From assembly GCA_026418755.1 (NCBI GenBank), contig JAOAAR010000077.1:1-7877 (forward strand): a DNA stretch of 7,877 nucleotides. The letters run 5' to 3'. The notes under the pieces were generated by a model that did no database searches, had not been told where the DNA came from, and saw only the letters and a program-made list of their open reading frames with translations. Both the position numbers and the translations under genes were made by a program. Numbering within the stretch: position 1 is the first letter of the stretch; every line of letters starts with the position of its first letter. Positions 1-6,661 of the stretch are shown here, piece by piece. Source of the DNA: Planctomycetota bacterium. Its GTDB lineage: Bacteria > Planctomycetota > SKW154.

Positions 1-1
1 C

Positions 2-232
2 TCTTGTTATGTTGCGCCCGAGGGAGGAATCATTTATCTCGAAGTGAATGGCGAAAAAAAGCAGGTAGAAGGAACACTGAGTGTAAAGGTTCATACTAGT
101 AATATTCGCACCCTCTATTTGGTTGCTGGTGATTTTATTGCATACATTTGCGTCTTCTTGTGGGGAACTGGACTGGTTTTTGCATTTTTAAGGAAGAAAC
201 AGGGAGTATCACCTTTAATGTGTAAAAATTGA
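2..232 (+). CDS. lnt: C-terminal fragment of an apolipoprotein N-acyltransferase-like membrane protein
   Basis: The frame is open from the window edge to the TGA at 230-232, giving 76 residues of a protein that starts upstream. The visible part has a beta-like stretch (APEGGIIYLEV, then VEGTLSVKV), the segment TLYLVAGDFIAYIC, one hydrophobic helix (about LYLVAGDF to LVFAF), and a cytoplasmic-looking FLRKK tail. Apolipoprotein N-acyltransferases end in this way: the nitrilase-like domain closes with an '...G.l...V......TLY...GD.....C' segment and a last transmembrane helix. The family transfers the third acyl chain to the N-terminal cysteine of lipoproteins in the inner membrane. The catalytic Glu-Lys-Cys region lies outside the window, so the name rests on the tail alone. 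A GTG at 44 could be read as a start, but coding sequence continues upstream of it and no ribosome site precedes it. Another nitrilase-fold membrane protein is the main alternative. Confidence 0.68.
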   Translation, partial: SCYVAPEGGIIYLEVNGEKKQVEGTLSVKVHTSNIRTLYLVAGDFIAYICVFLWGTGLVFAFLRKKQGVSPLMCKN

Positions 233-244
233 ACGATTTTTTTC

Positions 245-274
245 TTGACAGAGAGAAACCGCTCGGCTTAAAAT
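245..274 (+). promoter_or_regulatory. Sigma-70-like promoter upstream of the coiled-coil protein gene
   Basis: TTGACA at 245-250 is a perfect -35 box. TAAAAT at 269-274 matches five of six -10 positions, with an 18-base spacer. Transcription would start near 281, leaving a leader of about 25 bases that carries the AAGGAGGA ribosome site at 293-300. The site lies just after the stop of the upstream Lnt-like gene, so the downstream gene can be expressed independently. Confidence 0.55.
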
Positions 275-305
275 CTATATTTAAAGTGAAGGAAGGAGGA
301 TGTGA

Positions 306-1160
306 ATGAGTGTTCTTGCAAAGGTTTTTGTGATAATCGTTCTTGTTTTCAGCATAGCGATGTTGAGTGTGACAGCAGCGCTTTATCATCATCGGGTTAA
401 CTGGCGTGAGCAATTCGAAAAGTTGCAAATTGAGTATATGAAACTGAAGGAGATAGACGACAGCCGCATCACGTATCTGGAGAACGCACTGAAGGACAAG
501 GACGCAGAACTGGAGAAGATGCACAATAGGATGCTTCAGTTAACCTCTTATGTGGAGGATTTGAAAAAAGAGGCGAGGAACAAGTCGACACAGTTAATAA
601 TCGAGACTCAAGAGATGGCGTTGTTATTGAGAGACCATGCACGGCTTGTTGCGATTCTTGAGACAAAAGATAACCGCATAACGCTTCTTGAAAGTGAGAA
701 CCATACATTGAAAAACACGAATGCCACGCTAATGGCGCGTAAGAACACGGCGGAGAATCAAGTGGTTCGCCTGTCTCGTATGAAACTGTACCTTGAGAAG
801 TCGCTTCGTGATTTGCGCGAAGAGTTCACCAAAGTGCGTCGAGAGTTGGATGAAAAGACAATGGCTCTCGAGCATCTCATCACGCTTGGGGTGCCTGTGT
901 GGGAACTGGTCACTTTGAGTCCTCCTCCTAAGATAGATGGGCAGGTTCTTGCTTCTGATGAAGAGACAAAACTGGTGGTCTTAAGCGTTGGGATGGAACA
1001 GGGAGTAAAGATTGGCTACCAATTCACTATTTTCCGTGGGACTCGCTTTATAGCAAGAGTGATTGTTGAGAAAGTTTGGAAGGATGCCTGTGGAGCAAGA
1101 GTTATCTTCTCTGTGGATAAGATTGAGAAGTTGGATTCTGCCTCGACGAGGCTACCTTAA
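306..1160 (+). CDS. Membrane-anchored coiled-coil protein of unknown function
   Basis: This 284-residue protein has three visible parts. Residues 5-27 form one hydrophobic helix after a short MSVLAK start, probably a signal anchor. Residues about 33-195 are a long charged heptad-like coiled coil rich in Glu, Lys, Arg and Leu. Residues about 207-284 are a compact beta-rich domain (KIDGQVLA, VVLSVGMEQGVKIGYQFTIFRG, ARVIVEKV, ARVIF). The last domain has the 'G.V......V.LS.G...GV..G' pattern also seen in MreC-like beta domains. The overall plan recalls proteins I associate with Planctomycetes, none with a known role. The ATG is well placed, with AAGGAGGA at 293-300 five bases ahead. A promoter at 245-274 and a terminator at 1183-1219 suggest a single-gene transcript. 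A scaffold or envelope-shape role is speculation. Confidence 0.85.
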   Translation: MSVLAKVFVIIVLVFSIAMLSVTAALYHHRVNWREQFEKLQIEYMKLKEIDDSRITYLENALKDKDAELEKMHNRMLQLTSYVEDLKKEARNKSTQLIIETQEMALLLRDHARLVAILETKDNRITLLESENHTLKNTNATLMARKNTAENQVVRLSRMKLYLEKSLRDLREEFTKVRRELDEKTMALEHLITLGVPVWELVTLSPPPKIDGQVLASDEETKLVVLSVGMEQGVKIGYQFTIFRGTRFIARVIVEKVWKDACGARVIFSVDKIEKLDSASTRLP

Positions 1161-1182
1161 ATTTTTTGAAAAAAAGAAGTAG

Positions 1183-1219
1183 AAGAGCGGATTCTATTAA
1201 GAATTCGCTCTTTTCTTTT
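1183..1219 (+). terminator. Rho-independent terminator after the coiled-coil protein gene
   Basis: AAGAGCGGATTC (1183-1194) pairs with GAATTCGCTCTT (1201-1212) over 12 positions, with one G-T wobble and a six-base loop. A T-rich tract follows directly (TTTCTTTTA). It begins 22 bases after the TAA of the upstream gene. A-rich sequence on its 5' side would give some activity in the other direction. Its position argues against the flavoprotein starting as early as the TTG at 1166, because the hairpin would then lie inside the coding region. Confidence 0.75.
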
Positions 1220-1229
1220 AGTTCCGCTT

Positions 1230-1235
1230 GGAGAG
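1230..1235 (+). promoter_or_regulatory. Ribosome binding site that fixes the flavoprotein start
   Basis: GGAGAG at 1230-1235 lies five bases before the ATG at 1241. The in-frame TTG at 1166 has no comparable site, and a terminator hairpin lies between the two starts. Confidence 0.6.
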
Positions 1236-1240
1236 ATTGT

Positions 1241-1936
1241 ATGGCGGTTTCTGCGTATGATGTTCTCGCCGTCAGTGGTAGTCCGAGAGGAGTGAAAGGA
1301 AACTCAACGATTCTTTTGGAGGTCGCTAAGAAAAGGTTAAAAGAGTTAGGGTTCTCTGTTTTTTCGTTTGACTGTTGTGAGACAAGAATAGAGCCGTGCA
1401 GGGGGTGTCTTAAATGCAACCAGAGTGGCATCTGTGTTCAGAAGGATGTGTTCAGCGAGATGATCCTGCCCATATTCGAGGGGTGTTACGGCGTAATTCT
1501 CTCGTCACCTGTTTATTTCTGGGATGTGAGTGCGCAACTCAAAAGTTTTATAGATAGATTTCGGGTGGCGATTCGAGTGAGTGTAGAGCGAGAAAGGATA
1601 GTCTGTTTGCCGAAGGTTAGCAGAAAAAAAGATGTGGTGGTATTCTTTGCTCAAGGCGAGGTGCGCTCGTCGCATTATTCAGGGGCGTTGAATACAGTCA
1701 ATGCTTTCGTGAAAGGGGTGTGTGGAGGAAGACTTCTTGATGTTGTTGTGGCGAGAGCGGTCCCTTTATCGCGACAGATTGACCTCGAAAGAGAGAGTTT
1801 GAGTAAAGTTCTTAAAGTGTTGGGGGTGGATGCTGACGAGAAATATGTAGAGAGACTTCTTCGAGAATATGCTAACGCTAAATCGCGCGCCGAAAAAGCG
1901 GCAGAGAGACTGGCAGAAGCAATAAGGAAATCATAG
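1241..1936 (+). CDS. NAD(P)H-dependent FMN reductase / iron-sulfur flavoprotein family
   Basis: This 231-residue flavodoxin-fold protein probably binds FMN and passes electrons from a reduced carrier to an unknown acceptor in the cytoplasm. The phosphate loop is GSPRGVKGNST (residues 13-23). The second flavin contact is SSPVYFWDVSAQLKSFIDR (88-106), where the PVYFW aromatic stretch is typical of the NADPH-dependent FMN reductase family. Between them, Cys53, Cys56, Cys59 and Cys65 form a compact C-x2-C-x2-C-x5-C cluster. That spacing matches the [4Fe-4S] ligands known from archaeal iron-sulfur flavoproteins (Isf), so a cluster next to the flavin is likely. The C-terminal 35 residues are helical and charged. 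The frame extends upstream to a TTG at 1166, but the ATG at 1241 is preferred: it has a ribosome site, follows the terminator, and matches the usual family start shortly before the first beta strand. The physiological partner is unknown. Confidence 0.87.
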   Translation: MAVSAYDVLAVSGSPRGVKGNSTILLEVAKKRLKELGFSVFSFDCCETRIEPCRGCLKCNQSGICVQKDVFSEMILPIFEGCYGVILSSPVYFWDVSAQLKSFIDRFRVAIRVSVERERIVCLPKVSRKKDVVVFFAQGEVRSSHYSGALNTVNAFVKGVCGGRLLDVVVARAVPLSRQIDLERESLSKVLKVLGVDADEKYVERLLREYANAKSRAEKAAERLAEAIRKS

Positions 1937-1958
1937 CGGAATTAATGAGATTTTTATA

Positions 1959-1995
1959 ACAGAAGAGCTTCCATTGAAATAGGAAGCCCTTCTGT
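1959..1995. terminator. Terminator hairpin shared by convergent genes
   Basis: ACAGAAG-A-GCTTCC (1959-1972) pairs with GGAAGC-C-CTTCTGT (1982-1995), giving 13 base pairs with a single A/C mismatch and a nine-base loop. It sits between the stop of the flavoprotein (1936, + strand) and the stop of the HEAT-repeat gene (2017, - strand). On the minus strand the stem is followed by TATAAAAATC, while on the plus strand the T content is modest (TTGTT, then TTTTTT further on). It is most likely bidirectional, stronger for the minus-strand gene if that A/T stretch counts. Confidence 0.65.
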
Positions 1996-2016
1996 TTGTT
2001 CTGGCGTTTTTTCGTT

Positions 2017-3714
2017 TTATTTTCCTGCGCCTTGCTGCTGGAGTTGTTTGTTAACTCTGTATGCTTCCATCAAGAAGTTCAAGAGAAGATTCTGCAAATC
2101 AAAATCTCCTTCAGCATTGTTCTGCCTTCCGAAGTGGCTTAAGACATGGAGGATACGCCCCTTACCTGCTTTGAATGTGAACGCTACTGTGTCGTTTCCT
2201 TTGACATTCGCATCGCTTGCCAGTTTTTTGCTTCTCATTAGAATGAGAACTTCGTTTTTGTTCATTACTTCAATCCAAGGACTTTCGTCGTCGATGACCC
2301 ATTCGGCGGATGGTGCTTTGAGAGCGCCTTTAATTGCTTCGCCGATGCGTTGAGTATCCTCGGCAGGAGAAGTGCGCCATTTTTCACCTTTCAAAAGTTC
2401 TCCGCTGATTGGCTTGTCAATCTGCCCCGACTTGGAGACAAAGACCCCACGCATAAGAGGCTCTGCAGTAGCGCCTGGTGCAGGGTAGACATCAACCTTC
2501 TGGTCGCGCAGGTATTGCCCGGCACGAACAAGGTGTCCCCACGCTTCTTGCAGGAATTCAGTAAGGACCCAGTCCTCTGAGAAGATGTAACCACCATCTT
2601 CGACGAACTTTTTCAGTTTATTCACAGCCGACCGGCTGAACTTCGCGCAGTACGAAATGTGCTGCGGCGGATTTTGGCTGCATATTCAGGGAAATAGTCG
2701 GTCATGCTTGCCTGCGCCTGGAGTGCAGAACGGACAGACGCAGAACTGATGCATCTGGGTGCAGTTGATGCAGATTGCAATTGTTCCCTTTGGTATGTCA
2801 GGAATGTCAGTCTCAAGATTTCCGGAGAGAGGAATTCTCAACACGACTTTGTTCGGAATCTTCATCCTGTCTAAGACATGCTCGATGTGGTCGAAGCAGA
2901 GGTCATGATGTTGGTCTTTGTGGCGTCCTTCGGTGCATTTTGCTGCAATAACAAGAACAGGAAATTTGAGTTGTTCAAGACCGAAGTAACGCTCCCTTCG
3001 CACATCATCCAGTTCGTCAACCGCTGTGCCTGTCATTCCTTTGCCGAGTCCCTTGCCCTCCTCGGATTTTCTTTCGCTATCCACTTTCGGCATCCCGTAA
3101 GGGCGCTGTTTGCTCCACCATTCTTTCCACCCCCTCGGGTTATCGCCAAGTCTTGCGCCTGTTAAAAGAGTCAAAACCTCGATGATATCCTGTTTGACAG
3201 AATCTCTTGTTCTTTCCAAGGCTTCGATGAGGACATCAACAGAGTCGACACAACGGATGTTACCAAGAATCTCGACGGCGAGACGACGCATTTCAGGGGT
3301 TGCCACTTCTGCTGAGACGACTTTGCGCAAGGCGGAGACTGTGGCAGTGGTTCTGTTGCGCTGGAGAACGAAGAGGATGTCTTTTCCCAATGGAGATGAT
3401 GCGTATTTGACAATCAAGTTGCCGATTTCAGCCATCGCATCTTCATCTGTAAATGCGCTTAAAGAACTGACTAACTGCCAATAAATGTCCGCCTCTTTCT
3501 GGGGCACCTGCATAAGTACATCAAGAATAGCACCAACCGCTTTTGCGCCGCCTTCGGCAACAATCTCAACCAGTGCTTCTTCAATCTTCTCTTTGTTCTT
3601 TTCCGTGACGGCTTTCGCAAGTTGTGACTTCGCCTTGTTCAGGTCGCCTGCATAAGCGACCGCCGTTATGAAGGCGAACAACATAACGGCTACGAAAAAT
3701 CTTTTCCACCTCAT
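2017..3714 (-). CDS. Exported HEAT-repeat, cysteine-rich protein with one in-frame TGA (selenoprotein, broken gene or sequence error)
   Basis: Reading through one TGA (2686-2688, codon 343) gives about 565 residues. Residues 1-22 are a signal peptide (MRWKR, hydrophobic core, AYA cleavage). Residues about 25-185 are helical HEAT-like repeats (such as MRRLAVEILGNI, SVDVLIEALERT), ending in the LTG...GDNPRGWKEWW segment I associate with planctomycete HEAT proteins. A charged linker leads to a second domain from about 250 (FPVLVIAAKC), with many Cys and His: C260, H265, H269, H270, C273, C315, C318, C325, C327, C330, then the TGA, C345 and C356. The rest (FVEDGGYIFSEDW, ILHVLSHFGRQ, LQNLLLNFLMEA) looks like a DUF4159 or glutamine-amidotransferase-like fold. 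The start at 3714 is preferred over one ten codons upstream, because GGAGGG lies six bases before it and the signal peptide follows. The downstream half has only a GTG (2625) without a ribosome site, so it is not a separate gene. Function is unknown; a periplasmic metal or redox role is a guess. Confidence 0.72.
2686..2688 (-). other. In-frame TGA codon inside the HEAT/Cys-rich gene (possible selenocysteine)
   Basis: The minus-strand frame reads ...KHDRLFP, TGA, ICSQNPPQHISYC..., and both sides are protein-like in the same frame. The TGA follows a C-x-C-x2-C group and would make a TGA-x-Cys pair. TGA is a true stop for the Lnt-like gene (230-232) and the radical SAM gene (5311-5313), so general recoding is unlikely. 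A point mutation or base-call error from TGG, CGA, TGC or TGT would look the same. Confidence 0.6.
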
Positions 3715-3720
3715 ACAGTT

Positions 3721-3726
3721 CCCTCC
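3721..3726 (-). promoter_or_regulatory. Ribosome binding site of the HEAT-repeat gene
   Basis: The minus strand reads GGAGGG six bases before the ATG at 3714-3712. This selects the start that puts a standard signal peptide first, rather than the ATG at 3744 or the other ATG lying between the two. Confidence 0.65.
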
Positions 3727-3761
3727 AGAAGGGTCCATTTGCATTTAGACTCCCACACAAT

Positions 3762-3793
3762 ATTATACACCGCTCATCCCGTTTTTATGTCCA
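3762..3793 (-). promoter_or_regulatory. Candidate promoter of the HEAT-repeat gene
   Basis: The minus strand carries a perfect TATAAT -10 box at 3767-3762. The nearest -35 candidate is TGGACA at 3793-3788, matching five of six positions, but its spacer of 20 bases is longer than the usual 16-18. A spacing of 17 gives only ACATAA. The transcript would have a leader of about 40 bases before the ATG at 3714. Confidence 0.4.
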
Positions 3794-3855
3794 AAATTTG
3801 CTCTGAAAGGAGAAACTTTTCAAGAATGGAAGTTTTCATTCAAAATTGTTTTATC

Positions 3856-3883
3856 TTGAAGAGAGGTTCTTTTGCAAAATAAT
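3856..3883 (+). promoter_or_regulatory. Candidate promoter of the thiolase gene
   Basis: TTGAAG at 3856-3861 (four of six) and AATAAT at 3878-3883 (five of six) are separated by 16 bases. The predicted transcription start near 3890 falls after the in-frame TTG at 3872 and before the ATG at 3923, in agreement with the ATG as the real start. Confidence 0.35.
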
Positions 3884-3910
3884 TTTCTTTTGGTCAATCT
3901 TGGTCGAGTA

Positions 3911-3915
3911 GGAGA
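3911..3915 (+). promoter_or_regulatory. Ribosome binding site that fixes the thiolase start
   Basis: GGAGA lies seven bases before the ATG at 3923. The upstream in-frame TTG at 3872 has no purine-rich site at a useful distance, and the residues between the two are not thiolase-like. Confidence 0.6.
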
Positions 3916-3922
3916 TTTGGAA

Positions 3923-5228
3923 ATGGCTTATGTTGAGAGCCCGAAAGTGAAAGGGTATTTGAAAAAAGGAGAAGGGTTTGGTGCGACTTACGAAGGAATC
4001 GTGATTGTTGCGGCGAAGAGGACGCCGTTCTGTCGTATCTGTGGTCCGCTTTCGCTTCTATCTGCGACAGACCTCGGAATTCTTGCCACAAAGGGGGCAT
4101 TAAAACAAGCAGGGATCTCTCCTGAAGAGATTGACTATCTGGTCTTCGGGATGGCAGGGGTATCGAGTGGAGATACATTTTTCGCGCACCGGCACATAGC
4201 GTTGTATTCGGGAATGGGCATTGGTACGCCTGCAATGTTAGTGCAGAAGATATGCACCTCCGGGATGGAGGCGCTCATAAACGCTGCTGAGCACATAGCA
4301 AATGGTAAGGTAGAGGTGGCGGTCGCAGGAGGTTCGGAAGGGCTTTCTCAGAGTCCGACTGTGCTTTTTGGGAACAGATTGGGGTACAAGTTGCGCGATG
4401 TGAAGGCGGATGACTATTTGTGGGAGGCGTTTTATGACACATCAGTCGGTTTTATGATGGCGGAGACGGCAGAGAATCTTGCTGAGAAATACAGAATCAC
4501 AAGGAAAGAGGCGGACGAATACGCCTTTCGAAGCCACAGTTCCGCATTACGGGCGCAAAAAGAGGGGTTCTTTAAGGACGAGATTGAACCTATAGAGGAG
4601 TGCACTCTTGAGGCACATCATCTGAAACCGCGCAAGATCAGATTTTATGACACCAAGGCAAAGCGGATTGAAGCAGACGATGGACCGAGAGAGACAAGTC
4701 TTGAGAAATTGGCTGCTTTACCTCCGGTGTTCCGTCAGAATGGGGTGCAAACCGCTGGCAATTCGAGTCAGATTACAGACGGAGCAGGTGCGCTTGTAGT
4801 GTGTGATGCGCGGTGGGCGGAAAAACGAGGATTCGTGGGCTCGGAGATGTGTATAAGAGACAGGGCTTGTTGCATCTGCGACTGCAGGAGTGCCACCTGA
4901 AATAATGGGGATAGGGCCTGTGCCGGCTTGCAGGCTCGCTCTTGAGGCGGCGAGATTGAAACTCGAAGATATAGATTTTGTGGAGATTAACGAGGCGTTT
5001 GCAGCGCAATATATATCTGTCGAGCGAGAATTAGGGCTGGACAGGAACAAAACGAATGTGAACGGCGGTGCAATCGCGCTAGGTCATCCTTACGGTGCAA
5101 CAGGGGCGAGACTGACGATGACTCTCTTGTATCAGTTGCGGCGGGCGAAAAAGCGGTACGGGATGGCTTCTGCTTGCATCGGAGGCGGACACGGGACTGC
5201 GGTGATTGTCGAATCTTTCCACGAGTAA
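3923..5228 (+). CDS. Thiolase (acetyl-CoA acetyltransferase / 3-ketoacyl-CoA thiolase), frame broken by an adapter artefact
   Basis: Thiolases condense or cleave acyl-CoA units in fatty acid breakdown or ketone-body and polyhydroxyalkanoate metabolism. The N-terminal part is 3923 to about 4832, the C-terminal part about 4864 to 5228 in the next frame. Between them lie 31 bases of sequencing adapter; leaving them out gives 424 residues in one frame. Visible motifs are KRTPF (33-37), the catalytic cysteine in KICTSGMEA (Cys111), VAGGSEGLS, NEAFA, GHPYGATGAR (His378), and ACIGGGHGTA (Cys408, the second active cysteine). At the join the restored text reads AEKRGW-LVASATAG; family members usually have several more residues here, so a few codons may be lost. 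The protein has about 25 extra residues before the first strand. Oddities are a Cys-x2-Cys (37, 40) where glycines are usual, and His instead of the commoner Gln in GGGHG. Substrate chain length cannot be told. It appears to stand alone, divergent from the HEAT-repeat gene. Confidence 0.9.
4833..4863 (+). other. Illumina Nextera (Tn5) adapter sequence left in the contig
   Basis: Positions 4845-4863 are exactly the 19-base Tn5 mosaic end, AGATGTGTATAAGAGACAG. The 12 bases before it, TCGTGGGCTCGG (4833-4844), are exactly the adjoining part of the Nextera read-2 adapter. The 31 bases are not a multiple of three and cause the whole frame change in the thiolase. Read as protein they give the notorious GSEMCIRDR peptide, and on the other strand SYTHLRAHE and LLYTSPSPR, all well-known contaminant signatures in databases. 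No nine-base target duplication flanks it, so it is not a transposon insertion. Confidence 0.97.
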
Positions 5229-5310
5229 AGCCGGCAGAATTGAATGAATTTAGGTCCCATTGGTCTCCGACTTCTTCGCAGTGTCATTCTGTACGCATCC
5301 AGTGGCTATT

Positions 5311-6654
5311 TCAGGTCCAACTAAATACGGTTTCTCTCTTCTGACTGCGCAGCCATCTGAAGTAGTTAGAAAAATGCTCCTTGAGGAGTTTTGTTGTTTT
5401 GCGGTAAGCAAGATTCATCCCGATGAAGATAAGCGGTGCCACTCGCAACTGAGCGTAACTGCGGCGAACGATTGAGGAGAAAGAGAAAAAGTCTTTCCGG
5501 AAGTTCAAATATCTCTCTGACAGTTCTTCTGGGGACATATTTTTGGGTTGGAAGCAGACTGTTGTATGGTCGTAGAATGACCAGTTGGTATGCAGGATTC
5601 TGCGTTCGCGGTTCAAGCGTTCGAAGAGGCGTGTTCCAGGGTACGGTGTAAGGATATTTGCTGAAATGGAAGGGACAGAGTTGCGCAAAAGGAAGTCAAG
5701 GGTCCGCTCAAAGGTGCGAGGAGTTTGCTCGTCGAGTCCGAAGATGAGGGAAGCGTGGAAAGCGACGCCTGACGCGTGGCAGCGCTTGATTGCTTTCTCG
5801 TAGAGTTCTATTGTGCCGAGAGACTTTCTCATTTTTTCGAGAGATTCTTTTTCGACACTTTCCACGCCGACGAAGAGCCCTTTGAGTCCCGCGTGTACAG
5901 CGGAAGTGAAAAGTTCTTTGTCAAGGATGAAACGGACAGTTGCCTGTGCCAACCATTTGAGATTAAGCGGTCGTAATGCTTTGAAAAGTTGCATTGCATA
6001 AGAGCGGACTCCGCCGATGTTGTCATCGAGGAACATCAGTCGTCGGCTGCCACTTTCTTTTATGTCCTGAAGTATGGTTTCAATAGGGATAAACCGTTGT
6101 CTGCGTCCGTAGACCGTATGAACACAACAGAATTCGCAATCATTGGGGCAGCCTCGTGAAGCCATTATCGGCAACACATAAGGAGGCAGTCCGAATACGA
6201 AGTGGCTTCTCTTGCGTAAAGGAATCGGCGATTTTGAAATGTCAGGTTGGAAGTTGCGATAGAACCGTTTTAACCGATTTCTTCGAGCGTCGTCAACCAC
6301 CTCTTCCCACACTCCTTCTGCTTCGCCGACAACAACAGAATCTGCAAACTGGGCTGCTTCATCAGACAAGACCGATGGATGTATACCACCAATGACCACC
6401 TTAGCGCCATTTCTCCTAAAAAGAGATGCCAGTTCATATGCTCTTGGTGCAGTAGCAGTCATCGTGGAGATTCCTACTAAATCCCAGTCTTCGTCAAGTG
6501 GAAGTCTCTCGAACTCCTCTTCCACCGTGATGACCTCGTGTTGGGGCGGGGTGAGAGCGGAGAGAATTGACAGAGACAACTGCGGTATGCGCAACCAGCC
6601 AGGTGTCAAATCGGCAAAACCGCTCTTCTTGGGGGAGATTAAAAGAATTCTCAT
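5311..6654 (-). CDS. Cobalamin-binding radical SAM protein of unknown substrate (COG1032 type)
   Basis: This 447-residue protein has the layout of B12-dependent radical SAM enzymes. Residues about 1-140 are a Rossmann-like cobalamin-binding domain (WDLVGISTMTATAPRAYELA, VVIGGIHPSVL, DSVVVGEAEGVWEE) without the DxHxxG motif, as in the BchE-like class. Residues about 160-370 are the radical SAM barrel, with the [4Fe-4S] ligands in RGCPNDCEFC (Cys169, Cys173, Cys176), then FLDDNIGG, GLFVGVESVEKESLEKM, HASLIFGLDEQTPRTFE and NILTPYPGTRLFERL. The C-terminal region (WSFYDHTTVCFQPKNMSPEELSERY shape, then FFSFSSIVRRSY) resembles the DUF4070-type tail of the family that includes hopanoid methylases. 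Known relatives methylate or rearrange unactivated carbons in lipids, chlorophylls and antibiotics; the substrate here cannot be read. The start is well set by AAAGGAG at 6668-6662, seven bases upstream. It stops by TGA 82 bases from the convergent thiolase end, and I see no good hairpin between them. Confidence 0.9.
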   Translation of the reverse strand: MRILLISPKKSGFADLTPGWLRIPQLSLSILSALTPPQHEVITVEEEFERLPLDEDWDLVGISTMTATAPRAYELASLFRRNGAKVVIGGIHPSVLSDEAAQFADSVVVGEAEGVWEEVVDDARRNRLKRFYRNFQPDISKSPIPLRKRSHFVFGLPPYVLPIMASRGCPNDCEFCCVHTVYGRRQRFIPIETILQDIKESGSRRLMFLDDNIGGVRSYAMQLFKALRPLNLKWLAQATVRFILDKELFTSAVHAGLKGLFVGVESVEKESLEKMRKSLGTIELYEKAIKRCHASGVAFHASLIFGLDEQTPRTFERTLDFLLRNSVPSISANILTPYPGTRLFERLNRERRILHTNWSFYDHTTVCFQPKNMSPEELSERYLNFRKDFFSFSSIVRRSYAQLRVAPLIFIGMNLAYRKTTKLLKEHFSNYFRWLRSQKRETVFSWT

Positions 6655-6661
6655 AAGAGTG

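Noticed and set aside
1166..1240. Longer flavoprotein starting at TTG 1166
   Set aside because: The extra 25 residues would be encoded across a strong terminator hairpin, are not family-like, and the TTG lacks a ribosome site. The ATG at 1241 has one.
2686..2688. Genome-wide reassignment of TGA to Trp or Gly
   Set aside because: TGA ends the Lnt-like and radical SAM genes at natural positions. Reading through would add unrelated tails, and in the radical SAM gene would run into the convergent thiolase.
2622..2816. Overlapping minus-strand frame near the TGA as evidence of a frameshift in the HEAT gene
   Set aside because: The frame before and after the TGA is the same, so no shift is needed, and the alternative frame gives low-complexity, non-homologous protein.
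3872..3922. Longer thiolase starting at TTG 3872
   Set aside because: No ribosome site, and the likely transcription start lies downstream. The ATG at 3923 has GGAGA at the right spacing.
4790..5050. A natural or programmed frameshift in the thiolase, or a novel C-terminal peptide containing GSEMCIRDR
   Set aside because: The sequence is the Nextera adapter, which fully accounts for the frame change.
4890..5228. A separate small gene encoding a thiolase C-terminal domain, starting at GTG 4890
   Set aside because: It is the rest of the thiolase gene displaced by the 31-base adapter. The GTG codes for Val in the conserved AGVPPEIMG segment and has no ribosome site.
5229..5310. Terminator between the convergent thiolase and radical SAM genes
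   Set aside because: Only a 6-base arm pair (CAGAAT/ATTCTG) 45 bases apart was found, with no T-tract, which is too weak to call.
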